Source: Blautia sp900556555 (GTDB lineage Bacteria > Bacillota > Clostridia > Lachnospirales > Lachnospiraceae). Taken from it: a DNA stretch of 64,000 nucleotides. The notes under the pieces are model-generated. The model did no database searches. It was not told the DNA's origin and saw only the letters and a list, made by a program, of their open reading frames with translations. The translations under genes and the position numbers were made by a program. The DNA is taken from the NCBI GenBank assembly GCA_964250615.1, contig CAXUGM010000007.1, one strand, 5' to 3'. This document shows positions 15,293 through 24,917 of this stretch, piece after piece; position 1 is the stretch's first letter, and every line of letters begins with the position of its first letter.

Positions 15293-17410
15293 ATGAAAAA
15301 TTATAGAAATGAAAGGGCTAAGGCAAGGGAAAAAGCCAAGGAACTTGTATCAAAAATGACATTGATGGAAAAAGCATCCCAGTTAAAATATGATGCATCA
15401 CCGGTGGAGCGTCTTGGAATCCCTACCTACAATTATTGGAATGAAGCTCTGCATGGGGTTGCAAGAGCAGGAGTTGCAACAATGTTTCCCCAGGCAATTG
15501 GTATGGCAGCAGCTTTTGATGAGGACGCCATGCAGAAAGCCGGAGATATTATTGCTACGGAAGGCAGAGCAAAATATAATGAATATTCAAAACACAATGA
15601 CAGGGATATTTACAAAGGACTGACATTCTGGTCACCTAATGTGAATATTTTCCGTGATCCCCGCTGGGGAAGAGGCCATGAAACATATGGAGAAGATCCA
15701 TATCTGAGCTCTCGCCTGGGTGTACGTTTTGTAGAAGGACTTCAGGGTGATGGGCCTGTGATGAAGGCAGCAGCATGTGCCAAGCATTTTGCTGTACATA
15801 GTGGACCAGAGGCAATCCGTCATGAGTTTGATGCAAGGGCAACTTTGAAAGATATGTGGGAGACATATCTCCCGGCATTTGAGGCATTGGTGACAGAGGC
15901 AGACGTAGAAGCTGTTATGGGAGCTTATAACAGAACAAACGGAGAGCCGTGCTGCGGGCATCATTACCTTATGGAAGAGGTATTGCGGGGAAAATGGAAT
16001 TTTGACGGGCACTACGTTTCCGATTGCTGGGCGATTAAGGATTTCCACGAAAACCATAAGGTGACCAAAAATGCCAGAGAATCTGCAGCACTGGCATTAA
16101 AGAAAGGCTGTGACGTAAACTGTGGAAATACATACCTGCATCTCATGGCAGCAGTGGAAGAAGGACTAATTTCAGAGGAAGAAATCACGGTGGCTGCAGA
16201 GAGACTGTTTACAACCAGATATCTGCTTGGATTGTTTGATGGGTCGGAGTATGATGAGATTCCTTATGAAGCAGTAGAGTGCAAAGAACATATAGAAGCG
16301 GCTGTCGAGATGGCTCACAAAAGCTGTGTCTTGCTGAAGAATGATGGTGTTTTGCCATTAAACAAAGAAAAATTAAAAACCATTGGAGTTGTAGGACCAA
16401 ATGCAAACAGCCGTGCTGCATTGATTGGAAACTATCATGGAACTTCTTCCAGATATATTACACTTTTGGAAGGAATTCAGGATGAAGCAGGGGAAGATGT
16501 ACGCGTGCTGTATTCAGAAGGCTGTCATCTTTCCAGGGATAAAGTAGAGAACCTTGCATGGAATCAGGACAGGATTTCAGAAGCAGTAATCACAGCTGAA
16601 CACAGCGACGTGGTAATTGTCTGTGTAGGGCTGGACGAAACCCTGGAGGGAGAAGAAGGTGATACCGGAAACAGCGACGCATCCGGTGATAAGAAAGACC
16701 TTCACCTTCCAAAAGCACAGGAAGAATTAATCGAAAAGGTAACGGCAGTTGGTAAACCTACGATTGTGGTATTGATGGCTGGAAGTGCCATTGACCTGAA
16801 TTATGCAGAGCAGCATTGTAACGGAATCCTTCAGGCCTGGTATCCAGGGGCAAGAGGAGGAAAAGCAGTGGCAGACTTGCTGTTTGGAAAAGTTTCTCCA
16901 TCAGGAAAGCTTCCTGTAACATTCTATAAAGATTTGGAAGATATGCCGGAGTTTACAGACTATTCTATGAGAAACCGTACATACCGGTATATTGAAAAAG
17001 AGCCTTTATATCCGTTTGGATATGGACTGACCTATGGAGATGTTCAGGTTACAGAGGTAAAAGTAATCAGCAAAGTGACAGAGGATTCAGATATTGAATT
17101 GGAAGTGAAAGTTGAAAATAAAGGAAGAGACACAGAGGATGTTGTGCAGATTTATATAAAAGATATGGAATCTGCATGGGCAGTGAAGAACCACAGTCTT
17201 TGCGGATTTCAGAGAGTACAGATGAAACAGAATGAAAGTAAAACAATTCATTTTACAATACCGTCAAAAGCTATGAAAATAGTGGATGAATCCGGAAATC
17301 GTTATGTGGATAGCAGGAAATTTAAAGTGTTTGCCGGTGTTTCACAGCCGGACGAAAGAAGCAAATCTTTGAGCGGAAAAAAACCGGTAGAAGTCCAGAT
17401 TGAATTATAA
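15293..17410 (+). CDS. GH3 beta-xylosidase/beta-glucosidase
   Basis: A 705-residue GH3 enzyme. The (beta/alpha)8 domain has WSPNVNIFRDPRWGRGHETY (113-132), the KHF motif at 164-166, and the nucleophile Asp244 in YVSDCWAIKDF. The alpha/beta-sandwich domain contains VCVGLDETLEGEEGD, with the acid/base region, and a fibronectin-III-like domain ends the protein (about 590-690). The layout and the SDCW motif fit bacterial xylosidases. No signal peptide is present, so it acts on imported xylo-oligosaccharides. I chose ATG 15293 (TTTGGAGGG 6 bases upstream) rather than the in-frame ATG at 15260. Confidence 0.9.
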   Translation: MKNYRNERAKAREKAKELVSKMTLMEKASQLKYDASPVERLGIPTYNYWNEALHGVARAGVATMFPQAIGMAAAFDEDAMQKAGDIIATEGRAKYNEYSKHNDRDIYKGLTFWSPNVNIFRDPRWGRGHETYGEDPYLSSRLGVRFVEGLQGDGPVMKAAACAKHFAVHSGPEAIRHEFDARATLKDMWETYLPAFEALVTEADVEAVMGAYNRTNGEPCCGHHYLMEEVLRGKWNFDGHYVSDCWAIKDFHENHKVTKNARESAALALKKGCDVNCGNTYLHLMAAVEEGLISEEEITVAAERLFTTRYLLGLFDGSEYDEIPYEAVECKEHIEAAVEMAHKSCVLLKNDGVLPLNKEKLKTIGVVGPNANSRAALIGNYHGTSSRYITLLEGIQDEAGEDVRVLYSEGCHLSRDKVENLAWNQDRISEAVITAEHSDVVIVCVGLDETLEGEEGDTGNSDASGDKKDLHLPKAQEELIEKVTAVGKPTIVVLMAGSAIDLNYAEQHCNGILQAWYPGARGGKAVADLLFGKVSPSGKLPVTFYKDLEDMPEFTDYSMRNRTYRYIEKEPLYPFGYGLTYGDVQVTEVKVISKVTEDSDIELEVKVENKGRDTEDVVQIYIKDMESAWAVKNHSLCGFQRVQMKQNESKTIHFTIPSKAMKIVDESGNRYVDSRKFKVFAGVSQPDERSKSLSGKKPVEVQIEL

Positions 17411-17411
17411 A

Positions 17412-17457
17412 AGTATCCTGCAAACAGTGGATAAAAGCTGTTTGCAGGATACTTTTT
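17412..17457. terminator. Bidirectional terminator between GH3 and GH43 genes
   Basis: A 16-bp perfect stem, AGTATCCTGCAAACAG (17412-17427) with its complement at 17438-17453, flanked by A residues on the left and T residues on the right. It can serve both convergent genes. Confidence 0.9.
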
Positions 17458-17459
17458 AC

Positions 17460-19037
17460 TTATATACCCTGGTAGTTGAACCAGTCGAAATCAGCATGGT
17501 TAGAGGAATCGGTATGATTGGAGCTTGCGTACATTCCAATATACGTTCCGGTGAAACCTTCGTTTATTACGGAGCTTAGTAAAGTGCCATCCACATTTTC
17601 TGCAAAGAGTATGCATTCCTGCTCTTCGTAACCATAGTAAAAGTTGTAGGATTCCGTATGACCCTGTACACTTAAATATATTTTATTTTTGCGATTCTTC
17701 AGAGCTTTTTCCTGAAGCAGGATTCTGTTACCATGTTCTGTTTTCCACAGCTGGAGAAACAACATTGCTTCTTTTTCACGTACAGTCATTAAATAATGAA
17801 AACGGTCATCCTGTACTAATGCGATGCCTGCCTCTTCATAAGGGGTGGAAGGCAGAAATTCCATGGAAGTTCTGGCAAAAAAATCTTTGTGGCATTGTCT
17901 TCTTCCCACAAAGGAAGGTGTACAGATTTCTTCCATGACTTCCGGACGTAACTGCAAACGGAGATATCCTGGACGTTCTGTGAGGCTGTAGAACATGTCT
18001 AAAGGCGGATGAATGGTGTTCCATTGCATCTGCAGGGAAGAAGATTCAAAATTATCATTTTCAGGTATAGGAGGATAAACAGTTTTTGGAAGATTTGGAA
18101 GACGTTCTTCCTCATTGACCATACCATTTTCATTATCTATCATTGGCCATCCATCTTCTGCCCAAACCATAGGAACCATAAAGGTTTCTCTGCCAAGATT
18201 ATAATGCCCTCCACAATAAGGCCGGACAGCCAGAAGAACCATCCACCACTCTCCATTTTGTGTATCCGTAATATCGGCATGTCCTGTTACAGAAATTGGA
18301 TTTAGGACAGGCAGATGCCGGTGTGAAAGCAGAGGGTTTCTTGGGCATATTTCGTAATCACCATGGATTGTGCGGCATCTGGCAATCTGTACGCTGTGAT
18401 TGATAAAAGTACCGCCTTCTGCAACCATCAGATAATACCATCCGTCTTTTTTGTAGATATGAGGGGCTTCTATCCAGCGGCTACAGGTTTTTTTGCCGTC
18501 CCAGATAATGTATCGAGGTCCTTCAAATTGAAAGGTGTCAGGGTTTAACTGATTGAGGTAGATGCCGTGATGCCCTTCATAGAGCTGTTCATCACTGATG
18601 TAGTTTCCGGCATACCATATGGAGCCGTCATCATCAAAAAAGAGGCTGGAATCAATGCCGTCAGCACCTTCGATGAAGATGGGATCGCTCCATGGACCGG
18701 AAGGTTCTTTTGCTGTAATGATATAGTTATCTCTCCTTGCTTCTCTTCCTTCGGATACAAATGTGTTGATAATATAAAAGGTTCCATTATGATACCTGAT
18801 GGTAGGAGCCCACAGCCCGAGGGATGTTTCACAGTTTTTATAATCAAGCTGATCTGGCCGATGGATTCCATGTCCAATCTGTTCCCAGTGAGTCAAGTCA
18901 CGGCTGTGAAAGATAGGAAGGCCAGGGTAATAAACAAAAGAGGAAGTGACCATATAATAATCTTCCCCTACTCTGCAGATTGACGGGTCAGGATAGAATC
19001 CTGATAACAGAGGGTTTTTGAAGGTGTTTCTTAACAT
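17460..19037 (-). CDS. GH43 beta-xylosidase/alpha-L-arabinofuranosidase
   Basis: A 525-residue GH43 enzyme. The five-bladed propeller has the base Asp17 in FYPDPSICR, the modulating Asp129 in GIDSSLFFDDDG and the acid Glu190 in WIEAPHIYKKDG. The C-terminal domain (about 330-525) is the GH43_C2/DUF1349-type jelly roll found in Selenomonas-type xylosidases. There is no signal peptide, so it is intracellular. AGAAAGGAG lies ahead of ATG 19037. It is the last gene of a minus-strand series (MATE, SH3 lipoprotein, GH43), 27 bases after the lipoprotein, and may be co-transcribed with them, although its work is shared with the GH3 and GH67 genes. Confidence 0.92.
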   Translation of the reverse strand: MLRNTFKNPLLSGFYPDPSICRVGEDYYMVTSSFVYYPGLPIFHSRDLTHWEQIGHGIHRPDQLDYKNCETSLGLWAPTIRYHNGTFYIINTFVSEGREARRDNYIITAKEPSGPWSDPIFIEGADGIDSSLFFDDDGSIWYAGNYISDEQLYEGHHGIYLNQLNPDTFQFEGPRYIIWDGKKTCSRWIEAPHIYKKDGWYYLMVAEGGTFINHSVQIARCRTIHGDYEICPRNPLLSHRHLPVLNPISVTGHADITDTQNGEWWMVLLAVRPYCGGHYNLGRETFMVPMVWAEDGWPMIDNENGMVNEEERLPNLPKTVYPPIPENDNFESSSLQMQWNTIHPPLDMFYSLTERPGYLRLQLRPEVMEEICTPSFVGRRQCHKDFFARTSMEFLPSTPYEEAGIALVQDDRFHYLMTVREKEAMLFLQLWKTEHGNRILLQEKALKNRKNKIYLSVQGHTESYNFYYGYEEQECILFAENVDGTLLSSVINEGFTGTYIGMYASSNHTDSSNHADFDWFNYQGI

Positions 19038-19064
19038 AATACATTCTCCTTTCTGTTTGGGTAA

Positions 19065-19712
19065 TTATTGCTTATAAGAAATATAATCTTTCCAGATATA
19101 AGCGGTTCTTTCTTCAAATACAATCCGGTACCATCCATTTTCGCAGATTCCTGTAACTGTAACCGTATCTCCTGAACCAAGATGTCCCAGAATCTCAGAA
19201 CTGCTTTTGGCATCGGAACGGACATTGACGCCTCCGGTAATATAACCAGTACCATGCGTTTTTTCTACGGAAACTCCACTTTCCGGTTCGTCATAGCCTG
19301 CATCAGAATAAACAGCACCGGATGCGGCAGAGCCTGTGACAGCACCTTCCTCATCCGTAGAAATCAAACCAGTATTATCGTCTTCTACAACGATTTTCCG
19401 GATGCGGACTTTGCTGGTATCACTGTCTTTCAGTGCCCCTACATACACAAGAAGCACTTCATTTCCAGGAACGATTCCATTCTTTAACTCTAATTCTGCA
19501 CGGGAACAGTTATCAAAGGTCAGGGTTTTTCCTTCTTCCGTTTTAATAGAAAGCAAAGAGCCTGTATAACGGACAAGAGTACCGTTTAAGGATGCAGATA
19601 CAGCATCCAGTTCCGCTTCTTCCTTTGCACGTTCATCTTCCCCGCAGCCAGACAAAGCCAGAAGGGCAGTGAGAAAAACGGTTTTCATTAGAATAGAAAA
19701 TGTTTTTTTCAT
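19065..19712 (-). CDS. SH3-domain lipoprotein
   Basis: A 215-residue exported lipoprotein. Signal peptide with lipobox LALSGC, Cys23 being the lipidated residue. A beta-rich region with a DUF-like nucleic-acid-independent fold spans about 38-100 (GSLLSIKTEEGKTLTFDN), and a bacterial SH3 domain forms the end (about 150-213: GGVNVRSDAKSSSEILGHL, then GDTVTVTGICENGWYRI). SH3b domains bind cell-wall peptides. Its start overlaps the stop of the MATE gene by four bases, so the two are translationally coupled. Function unknown. Confidence 0.82.
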   Translation of the reverse strand: MKKTFSILMKTVFLTALLALSGCGEDERAKEEAELDAVSASLNGTLVRYTGSLLSIKTEEGKTLTFDNCSRAELELKNGIVPGNEVLLVYVGALKDSDTSKVRIRKIVVEDDNTGLISTDEEGAVTGSAASGAVYSDAGYDEPESGVSVEKTHGTGYITGGVNVRSDAKSSSEILGHLGSGDTVTVTGICENGWYRIVFEERTAYIWKDYISYKQ

Positions 19713-21079
19713 AGAGAAACCTCCTGTTTCCGTAAATGTTTGTTAAAGACAAGTAAAAATGCAATAATGGACATTGTGGCAGCAATCCCATCTGCCAGAG
19801 GCTGTGCGTAGAAAGCACTCCTTGCCCCGAAAAAGGCTGGCAGCAGAATGGTAAACAGAATATAATCTCCTTTCCGGAACATAGAGAGGAACAATGCAGT
19901 TTTGCTTCTTCCAAGAGCTGTGAAGCCGTCTACAAAGACATACTGGAAACTCAGGGGAATAATCATCAAAGTAAAGATGTGGATTCCCCAGACACACAGG
20001 TCAGTAAGTTCAGGTTCTCTTGTAAAGATTCGGATGAAATATTCCGGCACAATCCTGGACAGAATGAACATGAATGATGTAAAACAAAGGCAGAGAATGA
20101 GAATATACTTTTCTGCTTTCCGGACTCTTTTAATTTCTTTTGCACCGTAATTATAACTGAGGATTGCCTGGGTTCCGCTGGAGATACCAAGCATAGGGCC
20201 AGTGATCAGCATCATGTAGCTTTGGACAATGGTGGCACAGGTGATGAGCAAATCTCCTTCTTTTGGCCCGCCGTATTTCTGAAGTACAGTGTTCATTACA
20301 ATGATGATAACGCTGTCTGTTGCCAGAATCAGGAAGGGAGAGAGCCCAAGTCCCATAATTCTTGCCGTGATGTTTTTGGAAAACATTTCTTTTTTTAGGC
20401 GGATAATCTTAATGGGAACTTTCTTTCCAATCAGGAAGCAAAAAGCAAAAGCACAGGATGCAAACTGGGCAATTACGGTAGCCCAGGCAGCCCCTGCTAC
20501 ACCCATGTCCAGCAGGAAAATAAAAACAGGATCCAGTACAATATTAGTCAGGGCACCAATCAGAACTGTGAACATTCCCACTGCCGGAAATCCCTGGCAG
20601 GTGATGAAATAATTCAGGCCAATGGCCATGAGTGCGAAAAAAGTTCCGGCGGTATAGATGGTCATATAAGTGTTTGCATAGGGAAAAGTCAGGGGGCTTG
20701 CACCAAACCAGTTCAGCAGATGGTTTTTCGTCAGCATAAAGAGCAAGGTCAATATCCCGGAAAAAATAATCAGCATGGCAAAGCTGTGTGCCAGGATGGA
20801 TTCCGCCTCTTTTTTTAATCCTGCACCCATACGCATGGCCATGAGGATGGAACCTCCAAGCCCAATCAAGGTGCCAAAAGAAGTCAGCAGAGTCACAATT
20901 GGACCGCAGACCCCTACGCCTGCAAGGGCAATATCTCCGATTTCCTTAATGTTTCCGATAAACATACGGTCAATGATACTGTATAACACAGTGACGAATT
21001 GGGCAATCATGGAAGGAACTGCCAGTTTCAGAACAAGAAGAGGAACTTTGTCCTTTCCTAAATCCGTTGATTGTTTCAT
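19709..21079 (-). CDS. MATE family efflux transporter
   Basis: A 456-residue, 12-helix MATE transporter (cation-coupled drug/metabolite efflux). Family patterns include LAVPSMIAQFVTVLYSIIDR (about 16-35), GxxGxxVLLTSFGTLIGLGG near 68-85, and the related second-half motif. I chose ATG 21079 (MKQSTDLGKDKVPLL), with GAAGGAGA 14 bases upstream; the open frame extends to 21241 through a non-homologous stretch that overlaps the divergent promoter. The substrate cannot be read from sequence. Confidence 0.87.
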   Translation of the reverse strand: MKQSTDLGKDKVPLLVLKLAVPSMIAQFVTVLYSIIDRMFIGNIKEIGDIALAGVGVCGPIVTLLTSFGTLIGLGGSILMAMRMGAGLKKEAESILAHSFAMLIIFSGILTLLFMLTKNHLLNWFGASPLTFPYANTYMTIYTAGTFFALMAIGLNYFITCQGFPAVGMFTVLIGALTNIVLDPVFIFLLDMGVAGAAWATVIAQFASCAFAFCFLIGKKVPIKIIRLKKEMFSKNITARIMGLGLSPFLILATDSVIIIVMNTVLQKYGGPKEGDLLITCATIVQSYMMLITGPMLGISSGTQAILSYNYGAKEIKRVRKAEKYILILCLCFTSFMFILSRIVPEYFIRIFTREPELTDLCVWGIHIFTLMIIPLSFQYVFVDGFTALGRSKTALFLSMFRKGDYILFTILLPAFFGARSAFYAQPLADGIAATMSIIAFLLVFNKHLRKQEVSL

Positions 21080-21179
21080 GAATTTTCTCTTATCTCCTTC
21101 ATATGTATAGTGGTATAAAAAAATACCTTTAAACAGTAACATTCTAATACAGATTCGGAGAAAAGGAAAGAGAAAATGC

Positions 21180-21256
21180 TTGCTTCTGTTAAAATGTGTA
21201 TGATATACTGAATAAAGGAAAACAACATAGGAGCACTGCATCAGCAGTGCTTTTTT
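21180..21256 (+). promoter_or_regulatory. Promoter and leader hairpin-terminator of the molybdenum hydroxylase operon
   Basis: -35 TTGCTT (21180-21185), 18-bp spacer, -10 TATACT (21204-21209). About 16 bases after the expected start, AGCACTGC (21232-21239) pairs with GCAGTGCT (21244-21251) and runs into a T6 tract, a textbook intrinsic terminator inside the 5' leader, 33 bases before the first start codon. This suggests attenuation; no antiterminator arm or known riboswitch is evident. Confidence 0.6.
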
Positions 21257-21288
21257 CGCAGTTATTCAGAAAGTTAAGAGGAAAAGTG

Positions 21289-22110
21289 ATGTTAAAGATC
21301 AAAGAATACAGAAAGGTAAAAAATCTGGAAGAAGCCTATGAATTAAACCAAAAGAAAAGTGCCTGTGTATTAGGCGGTATGGTATGGCTGAAAATGGGAA
21401 ACAGAATGGTAAGTACAGCCATTGATTTATCAGGACTGGGTCTTGACACCATAGAAGAGACAGAAGAAGAATTCCGTATTGGTGCCATGACATCTCTCAG
21501 AACCCTGGAGACAAACAAGGGACTGGATGCTTATACGCATGGTGCAGTGAAAGAAAGCCTGCGCCATATTGTGGGAGTGCAGTTTCGAAACAGTGCTACC
21601 GTGGGCGGCAGCATTTTCGGAAGATTTGGATTTTCCGATGTGCTGACCATGTTTCTTGCACTGGATTCTTATGTGGAATTATATAAAGGCGGAATCATTT
21701 CCATGGAAGAATTTGCAGCAAGCAAACGTGACCGTGATATTTTAGTGCGTGTGATCGTGAAGAAACAGCCCTTAAAAACCGCTTATTTCAGCCAGAGAAA
21801 CAGCAAAACAGATTTTCCTGTACTTGCATGTGCTGTCTCTATCTCACCGGAGAATGCGTGCAGGGCGGTTCTGGGTGCATGCCCGTCAAGAGCCAGAGTC
21901 ATACGGGACCAAGAGGGTATTTTAGAGAACTTCCAGGCACTGTCATCCAAAGAACAGGAAGCAGCAGCAGAAAAGTTTGCTCTGTATGTGCAGAGCCAGG
22001 TTCCTACAGGCAGCAATATGAGAGCTTCCAAAGAATACAGAAGCCTTCTGGTAAAGGTATTAGTTAAGAGAGCTCTTCTAAAAGCAGTTTCATTGGAGAC
22101 AGAGAAATAA
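21289..22110 (+). CDS. Molybdenum hydroxylase FAD-binding subunit (xanthine dehydrogenase family)
   Basis: A 273-residue FAD subunit of the xanthine dehydrogenase/CO dehydrogenase medium-subunit family. FAD contacts are visible in ACVLGGMVWLKMGNR (about 24-38) and the pyrophosphate loop RNSATVGGSIFGRFGFSDV (about 100-118). It passes electrons between the Fe-S subunit and NAD or another acceptor. ATG 21289 follows AAGAGGAAAAG; the in-frame start at 21196 lies upstream of the promoter-proximal hairpin and is rejected. It is the first gene of a three-subunit operon, in the order FAD, 2x[2Fe-2S], Mo. Confidence 0.9.
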   Translation: MLKIKEYRKVKNLEEAYELNQKKSACVLGGMVWLKMGNRMVSTAIDLSGLGLDTIEETEEEFRIGAMTSLRTLETNKGLDAYTHGAVKESLRHIVGVQFRNSATVGGSIFGRFGFSDVLTMFLALDSYVELYKGGIISMEEFAASKRDRDILVRVIVKKQPLKTAYFSQRNSKTDFPVLACAVSISPENACRAVLGACPSRARVIRDQEGILENFQALSSKEQEAAAEKFALYVQSQVPTGSNMRASKEYRSLLVKVLVKRALLKAVSLETEK

Positions 22111-22131
22111 GAAATCAGGAGGAAGACATAG

Positions 22132-22611
22132 ATGGAAATAAAATTCTGGTTAAACGGAAAAAAAATCCAGGCAGAAATTGAGCCGGATACCCTGCTTCTT
22201 GATTTATTAAGAGAAAAGGGATGTTACAGTGTGAAGCGTGGATGCGAAACAGCAAACTGTGGGCTTTGCACAGTTTTATTAGAAGAAAAACCTGTGTTGT
22301 CCTGTAGTTTTCTTGCGGCAAGGGCAGACGGAAAACATGTGGTCACACTGGAAGGGATGCAGGAGGAAGCAGAAGAAATCGGAAGCTTTCTTGCAAAAGA
22401 AGGTGCAGAGCAGTGCGGGTTCTGCAATCCTGGATTTATGATGAATATCTTTGCGATGCTGAAAGAACTGGATGACCCAACAGAAGAAGAAATCAATGAA
22501 TATATGGCAGGGAATTTATGCAGATGCAGCGGTTTTATGGGACAGACCAGAAGTGTACTGAAATATCTGGAATATAAAAAACAGCAGGAAAAGGAGGGGA
22601 TGGAAGCATGA
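22132..22611 (+). CDS. Molybdenum hydroxylase [2Fe-2S] subunit
   Basis: A 159-residue iron-sulfur subunit. The plant-ferredoxin cluster uses Cys38, Cys43, Cys46 and Cys58 (RGCETANCGLCTV ... SCSF); the helical second cluster uses Cys95, Cys98, Cys130 and Cys132 (QCGFCNPGFMMN ... NLCRCSGF). All eight ligands are present. It overlaps the next gene by four bases (ATGA). The length is normal. Confidence 0.95.
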   Translation: MEIKFWLNGKKIQAEIEPDTLLLDLLREKGCYSVKRGCETANCGLCTVLLEEKPVLSCSFLAARADGKHVVTLEGMQEEAEEIGSFLAKEGAEQCGFCNPGFMMNIFAMLKELDDPTEEEINEYMAGNLCRCSGFMGQTRSVLKYLEYKKQQEKEGMEA

Positions 22612-24899
22612 AATATGTAAATACCTCTGTGCAGAAAAAAGATTCTATGGCACTGGTGACCGGACAGCCGGTATATACAGATGATCTTGCACCAAAGGAC
22701 TGCCTGATCGTCAAGCTTTTAAGAAGTCCTCATGCTCATGCCCTGATTGAAGAAATTCACACAGAAGCTGCCCTGAAAGTTCCGGGGATTGCCTGTGTGC
22801 TCACTTACAAAGATGTTCCACAGCAGCGTTTTACCCTTGCAGGACAGACCTATCCGGAGCTTAGCCCATATGACAGGCTGATTCTTGACCAGAGAGTCCG
22901 TTTTGTGGGAGATAACGTTGCCATTGTTGCAGGAGAGACAGAGAAGGCAGTAGACAAAGCATTAAAATTAATCAAAGTAAAATATCAGGTTCTTGATGCT
23001 GTGCTTGACTTCCATGAGGCAAAAGATAATCCTGTTGTGATTCATCCCGAAGAAGACTGGGAATCCAAGGTTCCAGTTGGTGCTGACAACAAGAGAAACC
23101 TCTGTGCTATGAAGGAAGAGAGTGCAGGAGATGTGGATGAGGTTTTGAAACATTGCAAATACACAGTTAAAAAAACCTATCATACAAAAGCCAACCAGCA
23201 GGCCATGATGGAAACCTTCCGAAGCTACACATACTTAGATTATTTTGGACGCATGAATGTGGTTAGTTCTACCCAGGTGCCATTTCATGTCAGAAGAATC
23301 CTGGGCCGTGCCCTTGGAATCGGTGCCTCTAATGTCCGTGTTGTGAAACCACGTATCGGAGGCGGTTTCGGTGCGAAACAGACTGCGGTGACAGAAGTTT
23401 ATCCGGCACTTGTGACCCTGAAGACAAAACGTCCTGCAAAACTGGTGTTCAGCCGTTATGAATCACAGATCTGCTCTTCCCCACGCCATGAGATGGAAGT
23501 GACCGTACGCCTGGGAGCAGACGAAAATGGAATTTTGAAGGCAATGGATATCCATACCTTATCTAATACAGGTGCTTATGGTGAGCATGGCCCTACAACA
23601 GTAGGTCTTTCCGGACATAAGCCATTGGGATTATACGGAAAAAAAGAAGCATACCGTTTCACCTATGAGGTGGTCTATACAAACCGCATGTCAGCAGGTG
23701 CATACAGAGGATACGGAGCAACACAGGGAATCTTTGCTGTGGAATCCGCAGTAGATGAACTGGCTTACAAGATGGGCATGGATCCGGTGAAATTCAGAGA
23801 ACTGAATTTATCCAGAGAAGGAGACCCCTTCCTGGGATATGACGGAAGTCCGGTTGTGACGAGCTGTACCCTGGATCAGTGTGTAGAAAAGGCAAAAGCA
23901 ATGATTGGCTGGGATGAAAAATATCCGAGAAAAGATATGGGAAACGGAAAAATCCGGGGCGTGGGAGCAGCACTTGCCATGCAAGGTTCTTCCATTGCAG
24001 GGGTTGACGTAGGAGGTGCTTCCATTAAGCTTGGAGAAGATGGCTCCTATACATTAAGCCTGGGTGCAACCGATATGGGAACAGGGTGTGATACCATTCT
24101 CTCCCAGATGGCAGCAGACATCCTGGAAACAGATTTTGATAATATCGTAGTATTTGGCGTAGATACGGATGTTTCACCTTATGATTCCGGTTCTTATGCA
24201 TCAGCTACAACTTATATCACAGGAATTGCAGTTGCAGATGCTTGCCAGCAGCTTTGTGGGAAGATTAAAGAATTAGGTGCATCCATGTTAGAGAAAAATC
24301 CGGAAGATGTGGATTTTGACGGCAAAAAAGTGTATGAACTTGACGGGGAAAGAAGTGTTTCTCTGGAAGAAATCGCAGTCAAAGGAACCTGCGGAAACAA
24401 TACCAGCCTTCAGGCATCTGCATCCCGTTCTTCTAAAATCTCACCGCCTCCATTTATGGCTGGTATGGCAGAAGTAGAGATCGATACCGAGACAGGAGCA
24501 ATCGAACTTCTGGATTATGTAGCTGTAACAGACTGTGGAACACCGATCAATCCAAATCTGGCAAGAGTTCAGATAGAAGGCGGACTGGCCCAGGGAATCG
24601 GTATGGCACTTTATGAAGATATCCAGTATAATGAAAAAGGACAGCTCAGAAACAATTCCCTGATGCAGTACAAGATTCCATCCAGACAGGATGTGGGAAA
24701 AATCCGTGTGGACTTTGCTCCAAGCTATGAAAAATCCCACCCGTTTGGTGCGAAATCCATTGGGGAAATTGTTATCAATACACCATGTCCTGCCATTGCA
24801 AACGCAGTTTATAATGCCGTGGGTGTCCGTATCCGTGAAATGCCTATCACCGCAGAAAAAATTGCAATGGAATTATTAGAAAGACAGGAAAGTAAATAG
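22608..24899 (+). CDS. Molybdenum hydroxylase large subunit (purine/xanthine dehydrogenase-like)
   Basis: A 763-residue molybdopterin-binding subunit. The cofactor loop GGGFGAKQ lies near residue 250, AYRGYGATQGIFAVE near 365, and the catalytic Glu in AKSIGEIVIN near 725, so the active site looks complete. The family hydroxylates purines, aldehydes or N-heterocycles. Substrate-binding Arg/Glu positions of true xanthine dehydrogenases are not evident to me, so the substrate stays open; purine breakdown is the most likely in gut Lachnospiraceae. No XdhC, molybdopterin or selenium-insertion gene lies in the window. Confidence 0.9.
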   Translation: MKYVNTSVQKKDSMALVTGQPVYTDDLAPKDCLIVKLLRSPHAHALIEEIHTEAALKVPGIACVLTYKDVPQQRFTLAGQTYPELSPYDRLILDQRVRFVGDNVAIVAGETEKAVDKALKLIKVKYQVLDAVLDFHEAKDNPVVIHPEEDWESKVPVGADNKRNLCAMKEESAGDVDEVLKHCKYTVKKTYHTKANQQAMMETFRSYTYLDYFGRMNVVSSTQVPFHVRRILGRALGIGASNVRVVKPRIGGGFGAKQTAVTEVYPALVTLKTKRPAKLVFSRYESQICSSPRHEMEVTVRLGADENGILKAMDIHTLSNTGAYGEHGPTTVGLSGHKPLGLYGKKEAYRFTYEVVYTNRMSAGAYRGYGATQGIFAVESAVDELAYKMGMDPVKFRELNLSREGDPFLGYDGSPVVTSCTLDQCVEKAKAMIGWDEKYPRKDMGNGKIRGVGAALAMQGSSIAGVDVGGASIKLGEDGSYTLSLGATDMGTGCDTILSQMAADILETDFDNIVVFGVDTDVSPYDSGSYASATTYITGIAVADACQQLCGKIKELGASMLEKNPEDVDFDGKKVYELDGERSVSLEEIAVKGTCGNNTSLQASASRSSKISPPPFMAGMAEVEIDTETGAIELLDYVAVTDCGTPINPNLARVQIEGGLAQGIGMALYEDIQYNEKGQLRNNSLMQYKIPSRQDVGKIRVDFAPSYEKSHPFGAKSIGEIVINTPCPAIANAVYNAVGVRIREMPITAEKIAMELLERQESK

Positions 24900-24917
24900 T
24901 AGAAAAGAGGCTAAAAT

